A stretch of 64,000 nucleotides of DNA. It comes from Brevibacterium zhoupengii (lineage in GTDB: Bacteria > Actinomycetota > Actinomycetes > Actinomycetales > Brevibacteriaceae). The stretch covers positions 2,852,001-2,916,000 of the forward strand of contig NZ_CP088298.1 of the NCBI RefSeq assembly GCF_021117425.1, written 5' to 3'. Positions 45,651 through 54,716 of the stretch are shown one piece after another. The translations under genes and the position numbers were made by a program. A model generated the notes under the pieces. That model was not told the origin of the DNA. It was given only the letters and a program-made list of their open reading frames with translations, and ran no database searches. The first letter of the stretch is position 1; every line of letters starts with the position of its first letter.

Positions 45651-45880
45651 GCCAATCCGGTGGATATTGACTTGGACATCCCATGGATCCAAGCCGGTCA
45701 TCGATCGGGGCCCACGGAACCGGCGTATGTCTGCCCGTTCTTCCGGAGGCCACTACCGAGGACCGAAACGTCCATGGCATGATTGTCCGCTTCGAAGTCT
45801 ACCGCAGTTGCCTCATTGAGCCATCGAGACGCATGCCACCCGGGCCTGCCGCGAAGAATCGGCCTGCCTCAGAAGACGAA

Positions 45881-45909
45881 GAAGCGCCCTGCATGATGCA
45901 GGACGCTTC
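45881..45909 (-). terminator. rpsO terminator hairpin
   Basis: Arms gaagcgccctgca and tgcaggacgcttc pair with one mismatch around a three-base loop. On the minus strand they are followed by a T-rich TTCGTCTTC stretch, about 73 bases after the rpsO stop. Confidence 0.78.
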
Positions 45910-45981
45910 GTTTCGTCTGAGGTGACTTGCTCGAACCTGTATCGGTTCGTCTGAGCCGCACTCAATGTCAGGGTGCTGGTC

Positions 45982-46251
45982 TCAGCGACGCAGACCCAGG
46001 CGCTTGATGAGCGAGCGGTAGCGCTCGATCTCGACGCGCTGCAAGTACTTGAGCATACGACGACGCTGACCGACGAGGAGCAGCAGGCCACGACGTGAGT
46101 GGTGGTCGTGCTTGTGATCCTTGAAGTGCTCGGTGAGCTCGGTGATCCGGCGGGTCAGCAGCGCAACCTGGACCTCGGGAGAACCGGTGTCGCCCTCGTG
46201 AGTTGCATATTCCTTGATGACTTCTTGCTTTTCAGCAGTGCTGAGAGCCAT
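45982..46251 (-). CDS. rpsO: 30S ribosomal protein S15
   Basis: 89 residues, binds 16S rRNA early in 30S assembly. Complete family sequence ([40 protein letters not shown], ending IKRLGLRR). AAGGAG precedes the ATG. Between ribF and pnp, the conserved order. Confidence 0.99.
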   Translation of the reverse strand: MALSTAEKQEVIKEYATHEGDTGSPEVQVALLTRRITELTEHFKDHKHDHHSRRGLLLLVGQRRRMLKYLQRVEIERYRSLIKRLGLRR

Positions 46252-46344
46252 GGACTTCTCCTTTAAGATCGTTGCGCGGCGCCGAGACCTGTCAGTCTCA
46301 GCACTATCGAACCGCGGCCGGTGAAAACGGCAGAGTTCAGTTTA

Positions 46345-47307
46345 TCAGGTGTGGAGCACCTCGCGCACATCGGCGATATCCTCGTGCATCTTCACCACGA
46401 GTTCGTCCATGCCGGTGAACGTGACCTGTCCACGGATGCGCGAGACGAATTCGAGAGTCATGTGCCTGCCGTAGACGTCGAAATCGCCGAATTCCTTGTC
46501 GAGCACATGTGCTTCGACCCGACGAACGCTGCCTTCGAATGTGGGGTTGGTCCCGATGGAGATGGCTGCGGGGTATGGCTGTGTGTCGTCCGAGAAGGTC
46601 GCCCATCCGGCGTAGACGCCATCGGCGGGAATGAGCCCTTCGGCATCCTCGGACAGGTTCGCCGTCGGGAACCCGAGGTCGCGGCCTCGAGCGTCGCCGT
46701 GGACGACGGTTCCCTCAACCCGATGGTAGCGACCCAGCTGATCAGCAGCCTCGGCGACATCACCGGCGACGATCTGCTCACGGATCCGCGAGGAGGAATA
46801 TCGTCCCCCGCGTCCGACCTCTTCGATCGTCTCCGTCCGGAACCCGAATTTCTCGCCGAGGTGGCGCAGGGTCTCGATGGTGCCCTCGTTGTCTTTGCCG
46901 AAGCGCACATCATCACCGACGACGACGATCTCACAGGCCAGTGCCTCAACGAAGTAGGTGCGAACGAACTCCTCGGCGCTCTGGGAGGCGAAGTCGAGAT
47001 CGTAGTGCTGGACGAACAGGGCGTCGATGCCGGTGTCGGCGATGAAGTCGGCCTTCTGCTCGGTGCTCGTGATCATCAACGTCGGCTCATCCGTACGGTG
47101 GACCGTGCGCGGATGCGGGTCGAAGGTCATAGCCACGGAGCGCAATGAGCGCTCGGCCGCCAGTGCTGCCACCGCCTGGAGAACGGTTTGGTGACCGCGG
47201 TGGACCCCGTCGAAGTTGCCCAGGGTCACGACGGTGCCGACATCGCCGGCCCCGACCTCATTCAGTCCGTGATAAAGCTCCACTCGACGCTTGCTCCTTC
47301 CGTGCAC
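46345..47307 (-). CDS. ribF: Bifunctional riboflavin kinase / FAD synthetase
   Basis: Makes FMN and then FAD from riboflavin. 320 residues: N-terminal nucleotidyltransferase (VVTLGNFDGVHRGHQTVLQA, GDDVRFGKDNEGTIETL) and C-terminal flavokinase from about residue 190 (GRDLGFPTANLSEDAEGLIP, ISIGTNPTFEGSVRRVEAHV). Normal length and order. Confidence 0.97.
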   Translation of the reverse strand: MHGRSKRRVELYHGLNEVGAGDVGTVVTLGNFDGVHRGHQTVLQAVAALAAERSLRSVAMTFDPHPRTVHRTDEPTLMITSTEQKADFIADTGIDALFVQHYDLDFASQSAEEFVRTYFVEALACEIVVVGDDVRFGKDNEGTIETLRHLGEKFGFRTETIEEVGRGGRYSSSRIREQIVAGDVAEAADQLGRYHRVEGTVVHGDARGRDLGFPTANLSEDAEGLIPADGVYAGWATFSDDTQPYPAAISIGTNPTFEGSVRRVEAHVLDKEFGDFDVYGRHMTLEFVSRIRGQVTFTGMDELVVKMHEDIADVREVLHT

Positions 47308-47356
47308 CGGATCAGGTTATCTCAGAGATGTTCTCACTTGCTAACCCACGTCGGCC

Positions 47357-47728
47357 TCAGGAGATGACGGCCCAGCCGATCACGCCGATGAGGGAGGCGA
47401 TTGCGATGGAGACGAAGGTTCCGATGATGAATCGCTCACCAGCGGCGGACGAGGATTTGATCTCGGCGAAGCGGCCGAGGCCCTTGACCGCGACGACGAC
47501 GGCCATGAGTTCGGGTCGGCCCAGAACAATTGCCCCGGCGATGAGCGCACGCTCGACGATGCCGATCCACATGCCCCCGCGCAGCACTTCAATGTCCTCG
47601 CTGCCTGTGCGGCTCGGCTTCGAGCCGGGGCCGTCGTGGGTCATCCGCAGGAACAGCGGCACGAGCGGATATCCGCCACCGGCCGCGACGATTGCTGCAA
47701 GGACCGCGATGAGTACGTCAAACCACAT
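47357..47728 (-). CDS. Small conserved membrane protein downstream of satD-type gene
   Basis: 123 residues from the ATG at 47728, which overlaps the SatD-like stop by 11 bases. Three hydrophobic segments: residues 2-22 (WFDVLIAVLAAIVAAGGGYP), about 52-80, and about 95-122 (FIIGTFVSIAIASLIGVIGW). This SatD plus membrane-protein pairing recalls the sat operon of streptococci (secretion and acid tolerance), but the role in actinobacteria is not established. The longer open frame to 47980 is a shadow inside the SatD-like gene. Confidence 0.75.
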   Translation of the reverse strand: MWFDVLIAVLAAIVAAGGGYPLVPLFLRMTHDGPGSKPSRTGSEDIEVLRGGMWIGIVERALIAGAIVLGRPELMAVVVAVKGLGRFAEIKSSSAAGERFIIGTFVSIAIASLIGVIGWAVIS

Positions 47729-48368
47729 GGTCACCTGCCTGAGAGTCGTCCTTCGCGCCGTCGTCCTGATCACGAGTGCCCCGGTCCGCTTCTGCTTTGT
47801 CGAGGTGGAAGGTCGCCAGGGCGCAGGCGCCCTCGATGAGCTCGACCCCGCCCGGGGAGAGTACTCGGGAGACTGCCTGTTGGGAGACGTCGAAGTGTGC
47901 GGCGATGTCGTGCTGAGTGGCCTCGGGGTGGTCGAGTCGACGGTCGATGTAGCGCCGGGACTGGGGTCGAATGTTCTCAAACGTCCAGATCAACAGGCGC
48001 AGGGCGCTTTCGGCCAAGCCCGCATGGTCCGCGCTCGGGTCCACGACAAGGTTCGCCGGAGCACTCTTCGCTGCTTCGACTGCACGTCTGGCCGCGTAGA
48101 AGGCTTCGCCTCTGCCCTCGGCAGTTGAAGTGGGAAGTGGATTCTCGACCGAGCCGATTCCGATGCCGATGTGCCACTCGGCCTGTGTGGCCAGCAGGCG
48201 TACGGCGAGGGCCACCTGCTCTGGTGAGTCGAGAACGCCCTGCACCTCGTCGCCGATCGTGCGCTCGAAGCCCAGCCGAGTCTCGACCCGGCTCAGAAGT
48301 TCCAGCACCTCGGGCACACCATCGGTGCCCTCACGAGATCCTCGCTGATCGATGGTCATGACGTACAT
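47718..48368 (-). CDS. SatD-family protein with helix-turn-helix
   Basis: 216 residues. The N-terminus MYVMTIDQRGSREGTDGVPE and the mid region EWHIGIGIGSVENPLP match the SatD family. The C-terminal part (HPEATQHDIAAHFDVSQQAV, SRVLSPGGVELIEG) is a clear helix-turn-helix, so a DNA-binding role is likely. It overlaps a small membrane protein gene and is preceded by an extended inverted repeat (48400-48444), suggesting autoregulation. Inserted between truB and ribF. Confidence 0.8.
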   Translation of the reverse strand: MYVMTIDQRGSREGTDGVPEVLELLSRVETRLGFERTIGDEVQGVLDSPEQVALAVRLLATQAEWHIGIGIGSVENPLPTSTAEGRGEAFYAARRAVEAAKSAPANLVVDPSADHAGLAESALRLLIWTFENIRPQSRRYIDRRLDHPEATQHDIAAHFDVSQQAVSRVLSPGGVELIEGACALATFHLDKAEADRGTRDQDDGAKDDSQAGDHVV

Positions 48369-48399
48369 GACTCAAGTACACCAAACCCCACGAGAGAAA

Positions 48400-48444
48400 A
48401 CAACCGTTTCGCTTGTAATCAATGAAAACAAGCGTATTGGTTGT
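48400..48444. promoter_or_regulatory. Inverted repeat upstream of the SatD-type gene, candidate operator
   Basis: 17-base arms at 48400-48416 (acaaccgtttcgcttgt) and 48428-48444 pair at 14 of 17 positions: ACAACC and CGCTTGT blocks both match, separated by mismatched bases, with an 11-base spacer. Centred about 55 bases upstream of the SatD start and AT-richer than its surroundings. It abuts the truB stop, so it may also overlap transcription from truB. Confidence 0.62.
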
Positions 48445-48446
48445 AT

Positions 48447-49364
48447 CTAGGCAAGATCGATGGCGAAGGCTGTCTGGGACTTGAGCACTCCCCCGGCCCT
48501 CACTTCAGCGATGGAGACGAGCTCATCGTCGCAGATCACGACGACCTCACCACTCTCCACCGGGCTCCGGTCGGTGGTGACGGTCTTGCCCTGCATCAGT
48601 GCCTTCGCTTCACCGGCGTCGACGTGCACGGACGGAAGCAGGGTCCGGGCCACCTCGGCGAGCGATGTCAGTGTGGGCGCTGCGGTGTCAAGATCCTCGG
48701 GGATCGTGACGGCATCGTCGATGCCGAAGGCACCCACACGGGTGCGCCGCAGCGCGGTGAGATGCCCGTGGACGCCGAGGTTGCCGCCGAGATCGCGGGC
48801 CAGGGCACGGACGTATGTTCCCGACGAACAGTCGACTTCGACGTCGACATCGATATGGCCGTCGGCGAGAGCGTAGCGGGTGTCGAGGATCGTGAACTGT
48901 GAGATCTCGACCCTGCGCGCCTTGAGCTCGACTTCCTCCCCTGCGCGGACGCGGGCGTAGGAGCGCTGCCCGTTGACCTTGATCGCGGAGACGGCGCTGG
49001 GAACCTGGTCGATGGGACCGGTCAGCGCAGAGACGCCCTGGGCGATTCGGGTATCGGTGACGGCCGCCAGCGCTGAGGGTTCGGCGAAGAGATCCGGCTC
49101 CGAGTCCGCGTCGTCGGTCGGCGTGGCCGAGCCGAGGCGGATCGTGGCCAGGTAGGTCTTGGACACACCGGTGATGTAGCCCAGAAGTTTGGTCCCGCGA
49201 CCGAGGCCGAGAACGAGGACGCCGGTAGCCATCGGATCGAGGGTTCCGGCATGCCCGACCTTGCGGGTGCCGTACCAGCGCCGAATCCGTGAGACGACGC
49301 CGTGGGAGGTCAGGCCTTGGGGCTTATCGCAGACAAGGATGCCCTGTGGGGAAGTATCGCTCAC
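48447..49364 (-). CDS. truB: tRNA pseudouridine(55) synthase TruB
   Basis: Modifies U55 of the tRNA T-loop. 305 residues with the catalytic Asp D43 in GHAGTLDPMATGVLVLGLGR, KTYLATIRLGSATPTDDADS, and CSSGTYVRALARDLGG. A PUA-like C-terminal segment ends the protein. GTG start at 49364. The usual order rbfA-truB is interrupted by the cell-wall-type gene upstream. Confidence 0.97.
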   Translation of the reverse strand: MSDTSPQGILVCDKPQGLTSHGVVSRIRRWYGTRKVGHAGTLDPMATGVLVLGLGRGTKLLGYITGVSKTYLATIRLGSATPTDDADSEPDLFAEPSALAAVTDTRIAQGVSALTGPIDQVPSAVSAIKVNGQRSYARVRAGEEVELKARRVEISQFTILDTRYALADGHIDVDVEVDCSSGTYVRALARDLGGNLGVHGHLTALRRTRVGAFGIDDAVTIPEDLDTAAPTLTSLAEVARTLLPSVHVDAGEAKALMQGKTVTTDRSPVESGEVVVICDDELVSIAEVRAGGVLKSQTAFAIDLA

Positions 49365-49377
49365 GCGTCAGTGGCGA

Positions 49378-50283
49378 TCAGTTGAACGAGACGTGCACGT
49401 GGTCGAAGTGGTTGTCCGTGGGTGATCCACGATCTTCCATGCTCGACCAGCCGCTGCCCGGGTTCCAGATGCGCTGTTCCCAGATCACGTACTTGACGTT
49501 GAGTGCTCCGGAGTTCTTGATCAGGTAGTCCGCGATGCGGTCGCCGGTGGCGCCGGTGATCATGATGTCGACGGCTCCGCCGGTGTAGTGGTCCGAGGTG
49601 CCTGAACCTGGGCGGACGCCGCCGTAGGTCTTGACCTCGGGGAACTTCGCACACACGGCACGGTAGCCGTTGACCGCGTTGGGCTGCAGTCCGGACTCGA
49701 TCGACGAAGAGACCGAGCAGGGCTCGTTCGAGATGCCCTCAGGCGTGTCTCCGCCGGATGACTTCTCATCCGAATCCGAGGACTTGTCATCGGATGACTT
49801 CTCGTCTGATGTCGACGCGCCGCCGGAGTTGGTCTCGGCCTTCTCCGTCGTCGGAGAGGGCTTGGGTTTGGGGGTCTTGACGTCGAGTGTCGTCTTCGAG
49901 GTCTTGTTCTTGTACTTGGGATCGTCCTTGACGTCCTTGAGGTACTCTTCGCCGGCCTTCTCGCGCTGAGCGTCGATCTCATCCTGGCTGACAGCCGAGG
50001 GGCTCGACTGCGACTCCTGCGCGGAGGTGTCAGCGGCTTCGGTCGTGACATTTCCGGCCTCTGGCGGGCTCATGACGACAGTGGAGCCGACGACGGCGGC
50101 GGTGGCCGCGGCCGGAACCGCGATCGCGGCAACGACGGGACGCTGGCGGACGGTGGCCAACACCGAGGTGGCAGTTGACGGCGCGTCCGAGGAGTGCCGA
50201 CCGGCTGAGCGCTTGCTGGCGGGAGTCAGATCCCGGACCAACTGCTTGGCAAAGCCAGGCTTTGGCGAAGAGTGCTTACCCAA
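49378..50283 (-). CDS. Secreted/anchored protein with ARB_07466-like C-terminal (M15-type) domain
   Basis: 301 residues: a basic N-terminus beginning MGKHSSPKPGF (as in Rpf-type and NlpC-type exported actinobacterial proteins), a hydrophobic helix at about 47-72, a long Ser/Thr/Lys/Asp-rich linker to about 190, and a compact C-terminal domain (SDHYTGGAVDIMITGATGDR, DNHFDHVHVSFN) with His/Asp residues placed as in VanY/M15-like zinc peptidases. Starts at a TTG preceded by AGGGA eight bases upstream. Likely acts on peptidoglycan outside the cell; activity is inferred. Confidence 0.85.
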   Translation of the reverse strand: MGKHSSPKPGFAKQLVRDLTPASKRSAGRHSSDAPSTATSVLATVRQRPVVAAIAVPAAATAAVVGSTVVMSPPEAGNVTTEAADTSAQESQSSPSAVSQDEIDAQREKAGEEYLKDVKDDPKYKNKTSKTTLDVKTPKPKPSPTTEKAETNSGGASTSDEKSSDDKSSDSDEKSSGGDTPEGISNEPCSVSSSIESGLQPNAVNGYRAVCAKFPEVKTYGGVRPGSGTSDHYTGGAVDIMITGATGDRIADYLIKNSGALNVKYVIWEQRIWNPGSGWSSMEDRGSPTDNHFDHVHVSFN

Positions 50284-50468
50284 TTCAGAATTCCCTTAAC
50301 AGAGTCGTAATCATTTCGTTACCGGAAAAAGTCTAAACCAGAAGTGAAAGATAACAAAACTGTTACGTGAAGTTTTTTCTCCGAAGTGACTGAGATCGCG
50401 ATTGGGCCTACGCATTCAGCCGGGCCCAGCCGTGCTTAGCCGTGTGCCTGCGGCGGAGTGTCGCTGGC
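50284..50468. other. AT-richer leader of the M15-type gene
   Basis: 185 bases, clearly poorer in GC than the rest of the window (attaac, aaagataacaaaactg tracts). Presumably the promoter region of the cell-wall gene. No riboswitch fold could be confirmed by eye. Confidence 0.5.
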
Positions 50469-50897
50469 TCAGGCCTCGTCGTCGGTCTTCTTGTAGGGAT
50501 CTTCATCCCCGGCAGGCTTCGCACCCTTGGCGAGGTCTGCAACCCGTGCATCGTCGGCTGCGGCCTTGGCCAGAAGTCCATCGAGATGGGCGGCAGCCTC
50601 GGGCACTGCGTCGGCGATGAATTCGAGGCTCGGGGTCAGTCGAATCGTCAGACCCTTGCCGACCTCTGAACGGATGAAGCCCTTCGCCGACTCCAGCGCT
50701 TTGCCTGTCGCTTCGAGGTCCTGTCCGTCACCGAAGACCGTGTAGAAGATCGAGGCGTGCTGCAGGTCTCCGGTCACGCGCACATCGGTGACCGTGACGA
50801 AACCGAGACGTGGGTCTTTGAGCCTGCGTTCGATCGTGCTGGCGACGATGACCTTGATCTGGTCGGCGATCTTACGCGCCCGAGTTGCATCTGCCAT
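50469..50897 (-). CDS. rbfA: 30S ribosome-binding factor RbfA
   Basis: Small KH-fold factor for late 30S maturation. 142 residues from the ATG at 50897 (AAGGA seven bases upstream); an ATG at 50915 is in frame but gives a non-family leader. Core: RARKIADQIKVIVASTIERR, RLGFVTVTDVRVTGDLQHAS. Tail is acidic/polar and ends KKTDDEA. Separated from infB by an unusual 328-base gap. Confidence 0.96.
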   Translation of the reverse strand: MADATRARKIADQIKVIVASTIERRLKDPRLGFVTVTDVRVTGDLQHASIFYTVFGDGQDLEATGKALESAKGFIRSEVGKGLTIRLTPSLEFIADAVPEAAAHLDGLLAKAAADDARVADLAKGAKPAGDEDPYKKTDDEA

Positions 50898-51225
50898 GGT
50901 GTTTTCCTTCTTCATCTGAACTGTGTCTGGGGTGGAGCTGGAACTGTGTCATTTGGTGTGACTGTGTCTGAGTTTCTGGGTGTATCTGTGTCACCGGGAG
51001 TGACCGTGTATCCGCGCCGACGAGCCAACTCCCCCGGCACATTCTCTCATTGCCGGGACTGTCATGATGTCGACTGCCATGACGTCGACCGTGGTGGTGC
51101 GGAACTGCGAACCGGCCCGACAACCGCAGACCGGGTCCTGCCCGGGTGGTGTGCGGGCGAGTGGACTCTTGCCACCCGCTCGCACACAACCCGTTCAGAA
51201 CCCGGTGCGGACTGCGATGTGCTGA
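50898..51225. other. infB-rbfA gap
   Basis: 328 bases. No gene is convincing; in many actinobacteria a DUF503 gene sits here, but none of its features is recognisable. The sequence has ctgtgtctg-like short repeats near 50925-51010 and a long hairpin at 51143-51193. Confidence 0.6.
51143..51193 (-). terminator. Probable infB terminator
   Basis: 22-base arms (51143-51164 and 51172-51193) pair at 19 of 22 positions around a seven-base loop, about 30 bases beyond the infB stop. Confidence 0.8.
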
Positions 51226-54200
51226 TCAGTCGCGCGGCTTCTCACGCATCTCGACGGTCTCGATGATGTCACCGACACGCAGATCGTTGAAGCTGCCCAG
51301 TCCGATACCGCACTCGAATCCTTCGCGGACCTCGGTGGCATCGTCCTTGAAGCGGCGCAGGGACTCGATCTTGACCTTGTCCCCGATGACCACTCCATCA
51401 CGGGTGACGCGAGCGGTCGCGTTCCTGGTGATGTGACCATCGCGAACGATGGAGCCGGCAATGTTGCCGAACTTGGAGGAGCGGAAGACTTCGCGGATCT
51501 CCGCGGTGCCTGTCTGGACCTCTTCGTACTCCGGCTTGAGCATGCCCTTGAGCGAGCTCTCGATGTCGTCGATCGCCTGGTAGATGACCGAGTAGTAACG
51601 GACATCGACGCCTTCGCGCTCGGCCAGGTCGCGTGCCTTCGCTTCCGGACGGACGTTGAAGCCGAGGACGATCGCGTTGTCGACCGTGGCCAGGTTGATG
51701 TCGTTCTCCGTGATCGCACCCACACCGCGGTGGATGATGCGCAGGTCGACGTCGTCGCCCACATCGATCTTGAGCAGCGAGTCCTCCAGTGCTTCGACAG
51801 CACCCGAGACGTCGCCCTTGAGGATGAGGTTGAGCATGTCGACCTTGCCCTCGGCGAGTGCCTTGGTGAAGTCCTCGAGGCTGATGCGCTTGCGACCGCG
51901 GGCCTGAGCGGCATTGCGCTCGATGGCGTCGCGCTTCTCAGCGATCTGACGTGCTGTGCGGTCGTCCTCGGTGGAGATGAACGTATCGCCGGCACGCGGC
52001 ACGGAGGACAGACCCAGCACCTGCACGGGACGGGATGGTCCCGCCTCCTCGACGAGGTTGCCGTTCTCATCGAACATCGCACGGACACGGCCGTAGGCAG
52101 TGCCGCAGACGATCGCATCGCCCTGGCGCAGTGTGCCGGAGTCGACGAGCACGGTCGCAACCGCGCCGCGGCCCTTGTCGAGCTTGGCTTCGATCGCGAT
52201 GCCGCGAGCCGACTTGTCGGGATTCGCCCGCAGGTCGAGTGCGGCGTCGGTGGTCAGCAGCACGGATTCGAGCAGCTGGTCGATGCCTTCGCGCTTGAGC
52301 GCAGAGATCGGCACGAACATGGTCTCGCCGCCGTATTCCTCGGCCACCAGGTTGTACTCGGTCAGCTGCTGCATGACCTTCGAGGGGTTGGCGCCCTCCT
52401 TATCGATCTTGTTGACCGCGACCACGATCGGAATGTCCGCCGCCTGAGCGTGGCTGAGCGCTTCAACGGTCTGCGGCATCACACCGTCGTCGGCTGCGAC
52501 CACGAGGATCGCGAGGTCCGTCGACTTCGCACCGCGGGCACGCATGGCGGTGAACGCCTCGTGGCCCGGAGTATCGAGGAAGGTGATCTTGCGATCGGCG
52601 CCTTCGTGCTCGACCTCGGCCTGGTAGGCACCGATGTGCTGGGTGATTCCGCCGGCTTCGCGTGCCGCCACGTTCGCTGAGCGAATGGCGTCGAGAAGCT
52701 TGGTCTTACCGTGGTCGACGTGACCCATGACGGTGACGACCGGTGGACGTGCTGCGAGATCCTCGTCGTCCTCGTCCGCGGCTTCCGCGTCAAGGTCGAT
52801 GTCGAAGGTCTCGAGCAGCTCACGGTCTTCGTCCTCGGGTGAGACGATCTCGATCTTGTAGCCGAGTTCCTCGCCGAGAACCTCGAAGGTCCCCTCGTCG
52901 AGAGACTGGGTGATGGTCGCCATCTCGCCGAGGTGGAAGAGCACCGTGACGAGGTTCGTCGGATCGGTGTTGATCTTCTCAGCGAAGTCGGCCAGCGAGG
53001 ATCCGCGGCGCAGGCGCAGCGGAGTCGAGCCGTCGCCGCGTGGAACAGAGACGCCACCGACGGACGGTGTCTGCATCTGTTCGAACTCGGCGCGCTTGGC
53101 CCGCTTCGACTTGCGTCCCTTCTGACGGGGACCTCCGCCACGGCCGAATGCACCCTGTGTGCTGCCGCGACCGCGGCCTGAACCACGACCGCCTGGACCG
53201 CCTCCGGGTCCGCGACGACCTGCAGGTGCGCCGCCTGGAGCTGCACCTGGTGCACCGGGTGCGCCACCGCCGGCGGGCGCGTTGCCACGTCCTCCGCCGC
53301 GACCGCGACCTGGGGCCGGCTTGTTGAGAGCCGAGTTCTTCATCATCGATGGGTTGGGGCGAGGTGCGCCCGGGCGTGGTGCCGGACGTGGACCTGCTGC
53401 GCCTTCCTCACCGGATGCGCGAGGAGGCTTCTGACCTGGCTTCGGCATTCCCTGCGAGTTGGCGAACGGGTTGTTGCCCGGACGTGCTCCTGGACCGCCT
53501 TGACCGCCCTGGCCACCTTGGCCGCCGGGGCGATTGCCGGACTTCGGTCCACCGCGGCCTGCCGGTTTGGGCATGCCCTGGGCTGGAGCGAAGGGGTTGT
53601 TGCCGGGACGAGCCGGCGAACGGCCGCCTGGCTTCGGGGCAGAGCCCGGCTTGGGAGCCGAGCCTGGTTTGGGAGCTGCACCCGGCTTCGGTGCAGCGCC
53701 TGGCTTCGGTGCGTTCGCACGTGGCGCAGGTTTGGTCTGCTCAGCGGATGCTTCGGCTGCTGCCGGAGCTGCCGGGGTGTCATCAGCCTTGGGCTCTGCA
53801 GCGGGCTTCGACTCAGCAGCAGGAGTAGCTGCAGGCTTCGCGCCCGGCTTCGCACCGGTGGGCTTGGCTGCGGGCTTTTCCGCTGCAGGGGTGCTTTCGG
53901 CTGCTTCGCTTGGTGTCGAGGCTGCTTTGGCGCCGGGCTTAGCGCCTGGCTTGGCGGCAGTCTTCGCACCGGGCTTGGGAGCGCCGGGCTTCGCTGCGGG
54001 CTTTGCGCCCGGCTTGGCTGCCGGCTTCGTCTCGGCGGAGGCGCTGGAGGCCTTGTCTCCGCTGGACTTGGCCGGAGCGGAATCGGCGAATGCTTCCTTC
54101 ACCTTCCGCACGACGGGTGCTTCGAGGGTCGAGGAAGCGGAGCGAACGAATTCGCCCAGGTCCTGGAGTTTCTCGAGGACGTTCTTACTTGTAGTGCCGA

Positions 54201-54237
54201 GCTCTTTCGCGAGCTCATGGACACGGGGCTTTGCCAC
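51226..54237 (-). CDS. infB: Translation initiation factor IF-2
   Basis: GTPase delivering initiator tRNA. 1003 residues: IF2_N at 1-50 ([20 protein letters not shown]); a very long Ala/Pro/Lys/Gly linker to about 370 that becomes RGG-rich ([13 protein letters not shown]); a second IF2_N ([20 protein letters not shown]) near 405-470; the GTPase with GHVDHGKTK near 504 and NKID; then domains II-IV. Linker length and Gly/Arg content are typical of high-GC actinobacteria. GTG start with AGGAG upstream. Confidence 0.98.
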   Translation of the reverse strand: MAKPRVHELAKELGTTSKNVLEKLQDLGEFVRSASSTLEAPVVRKVKEAFADSAPAKSSGDKASSASAETKPAAKPGAKPAAKPGAPKPGAKTAAKPGAKPGAKAASTPSEAAESTPAAEKPAAKPTGAKPGAKPAATPAAESKPAAEPKADDTPAAPAAAEASAEQTKPAPRANAPKPGAAPKPGAAPKPGSAPKPGSAPKPGGRSPARPGNNPFAPAQGMPKPAGRGGPKSGNRPGGQGGQGGQGGPGARPGNNPFANSQGMPKPGQKPPRASGEEGAAGPRPAPRPGAPRPNPSMMKNSALNKPAPGRGRGGGRGNAPAGGGAPGAPGAAPGGAPAGRRGPGGGPGGRGSGRGRGSTQGAFGRGGGPRQKGRKSKRAKRAEFEQMQTPSVGGVSVPRGDGSTPLRLRRGSSLADFAEKINTDPTNLVTVLFHLGEMATITQSLDEGTFEVLGEELGYKIEIVSPEDEDRELLETFDIDLDAEAADEDDEDLAARPPVVTVMGHVDHGKTKLLDAIRSANVAAREAGGITQHIGAYQAEVEHEGADRKITFLDTPGHEAFTAMRARGAKSTDLAILVVAADDGVMPQTVEALSHAQAADIPIVVAVNKIDKEGANPSKVMQQLTEYNLVAEEYGGETMFVPISALKREGIDQLLESVLLTTDAALDLRANPDKSARGIAIEAKLDKGRGAVATVLVDSGTLRQGDAIVCGTAYGRVRAMFDENGNLVEEAGPSRPVQVLGLSSVPRAGDTFISTEDDRTARQIAEKRDAIERNAAQARGRKRISLEDFTKALAEGKVDMLNLILKGDVSGAVEALEDSLLKIDVGDDVDLRIIHRGVGAITENDINLATVDNAIVLGFNVRPEAKARDLAEREGVDVRYYSVIYQAIDDIESSLKGMLKPEYEEVQTGTAEIREVFRSSKFGNIAGSIVRDGHITRNATARVTRDGVVIGDKVKIESLRRFKDDATEVREGFECGIGLGSFNDLRVGDIIETVEMREKPRD

Positions 54238-54251
54238 AGTTCTCCTGTCCG

Positions 54252-54312
54252 GGTTCTTTCCCGGTCAGGAAAGAACCTCATCAATGAAGAGCAGTTCTCA
54301 TTTCACTGCTCT
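54252..54312 (-). promoter_or_regulatory. Two hairpins between ylxR and infB
   Basis: Perfect 10-base arms ggttctttcc/ggaaagaacc (54252-54261, 54268-54277) and eight-base arms agagcagt/actgctct (54288-54295, 54305-54312) lie in the 132-base gap just upstream of infB. They may attenuate or process the nusA-infB transcript. Confidence 0.6.
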
Positions 54313-54369
54313 CTCGAATTCCGATAGCGGTGTCATCGCACGACACTCACAACTTGTCATCCATTCGGG

Positions 54370-54645
54370 CTACCCGCTCTTCTTGGGTTCGGTATCCATC
54401 CTCGGCAGGTCCGAGGCGGTGACCTTCGTTCGAAAGGCTCGAGCGAAGGATGCGGCCGTCAATGCCTTCTTCAGGCATGTGGCGTCCGGGTGCACCCAGG
54501 CTCCTCGTCCCGGCAGTGTCGCTGACACGTCATGGACGATGGCCGGATGCTGATCAGGTCGAATCACGAATCGTGTGAGTTCGTCCCGGTCGGCCTTTTG
54601 CCTGCAGGCGATGCACGTCCTTCGAGGTGCCTCGCCTACAATCAC
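54370..54645 (-). CDS. ylxR: YlxR (DUF448) nucleic-acid-binding protein
   Basis: 91 residues. PRRTCIACRQKADRDELTRF is the YlxR signature; the basic fold binds RNA or DNA in homologues (RnpM). The region HPDATCLKKALTAASFARAF follows. The tail has a few extra Lys/Ser residues. Conserved position between nusA and infB. Starts at 54645. Confidence 0.93.
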   Translation of the reverse strand: MIVGEAPRRTCIACRQKADRDELTRFVIRPDQHPAIVHDVSATLPGRGAWVHPDATCLKKALTAASFARAFRTKVTASDLPRMDTEPKKSG

Positions 54646-54716
54646 AGTACATAATTCTACAGCACTTCCGTCCCCACCCGTGCCACGCCCCGGGTGGTTC
54701 AGATCACGCTCGATGC

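Larger units (their letters stand above)
45589..45981. other. rpsO-pnp intergenic region / pnp leader
   Basis: 393 bases with no convincing gene. It contains the rpsO terminator-like hairpin (45881-45909), a second stem near 45615-45650, and the pnp ribosome binding site. A pnp promoter of its own is likely here. Confidence 0.6.

Noticed and set aside
50872..51189. 105-codon minus frame in the infB-rbfA gap as a gene
   Set aside because: His/Arg/Thr/Gln-rich with no fold-like pattern and no resemblance to DUF503.
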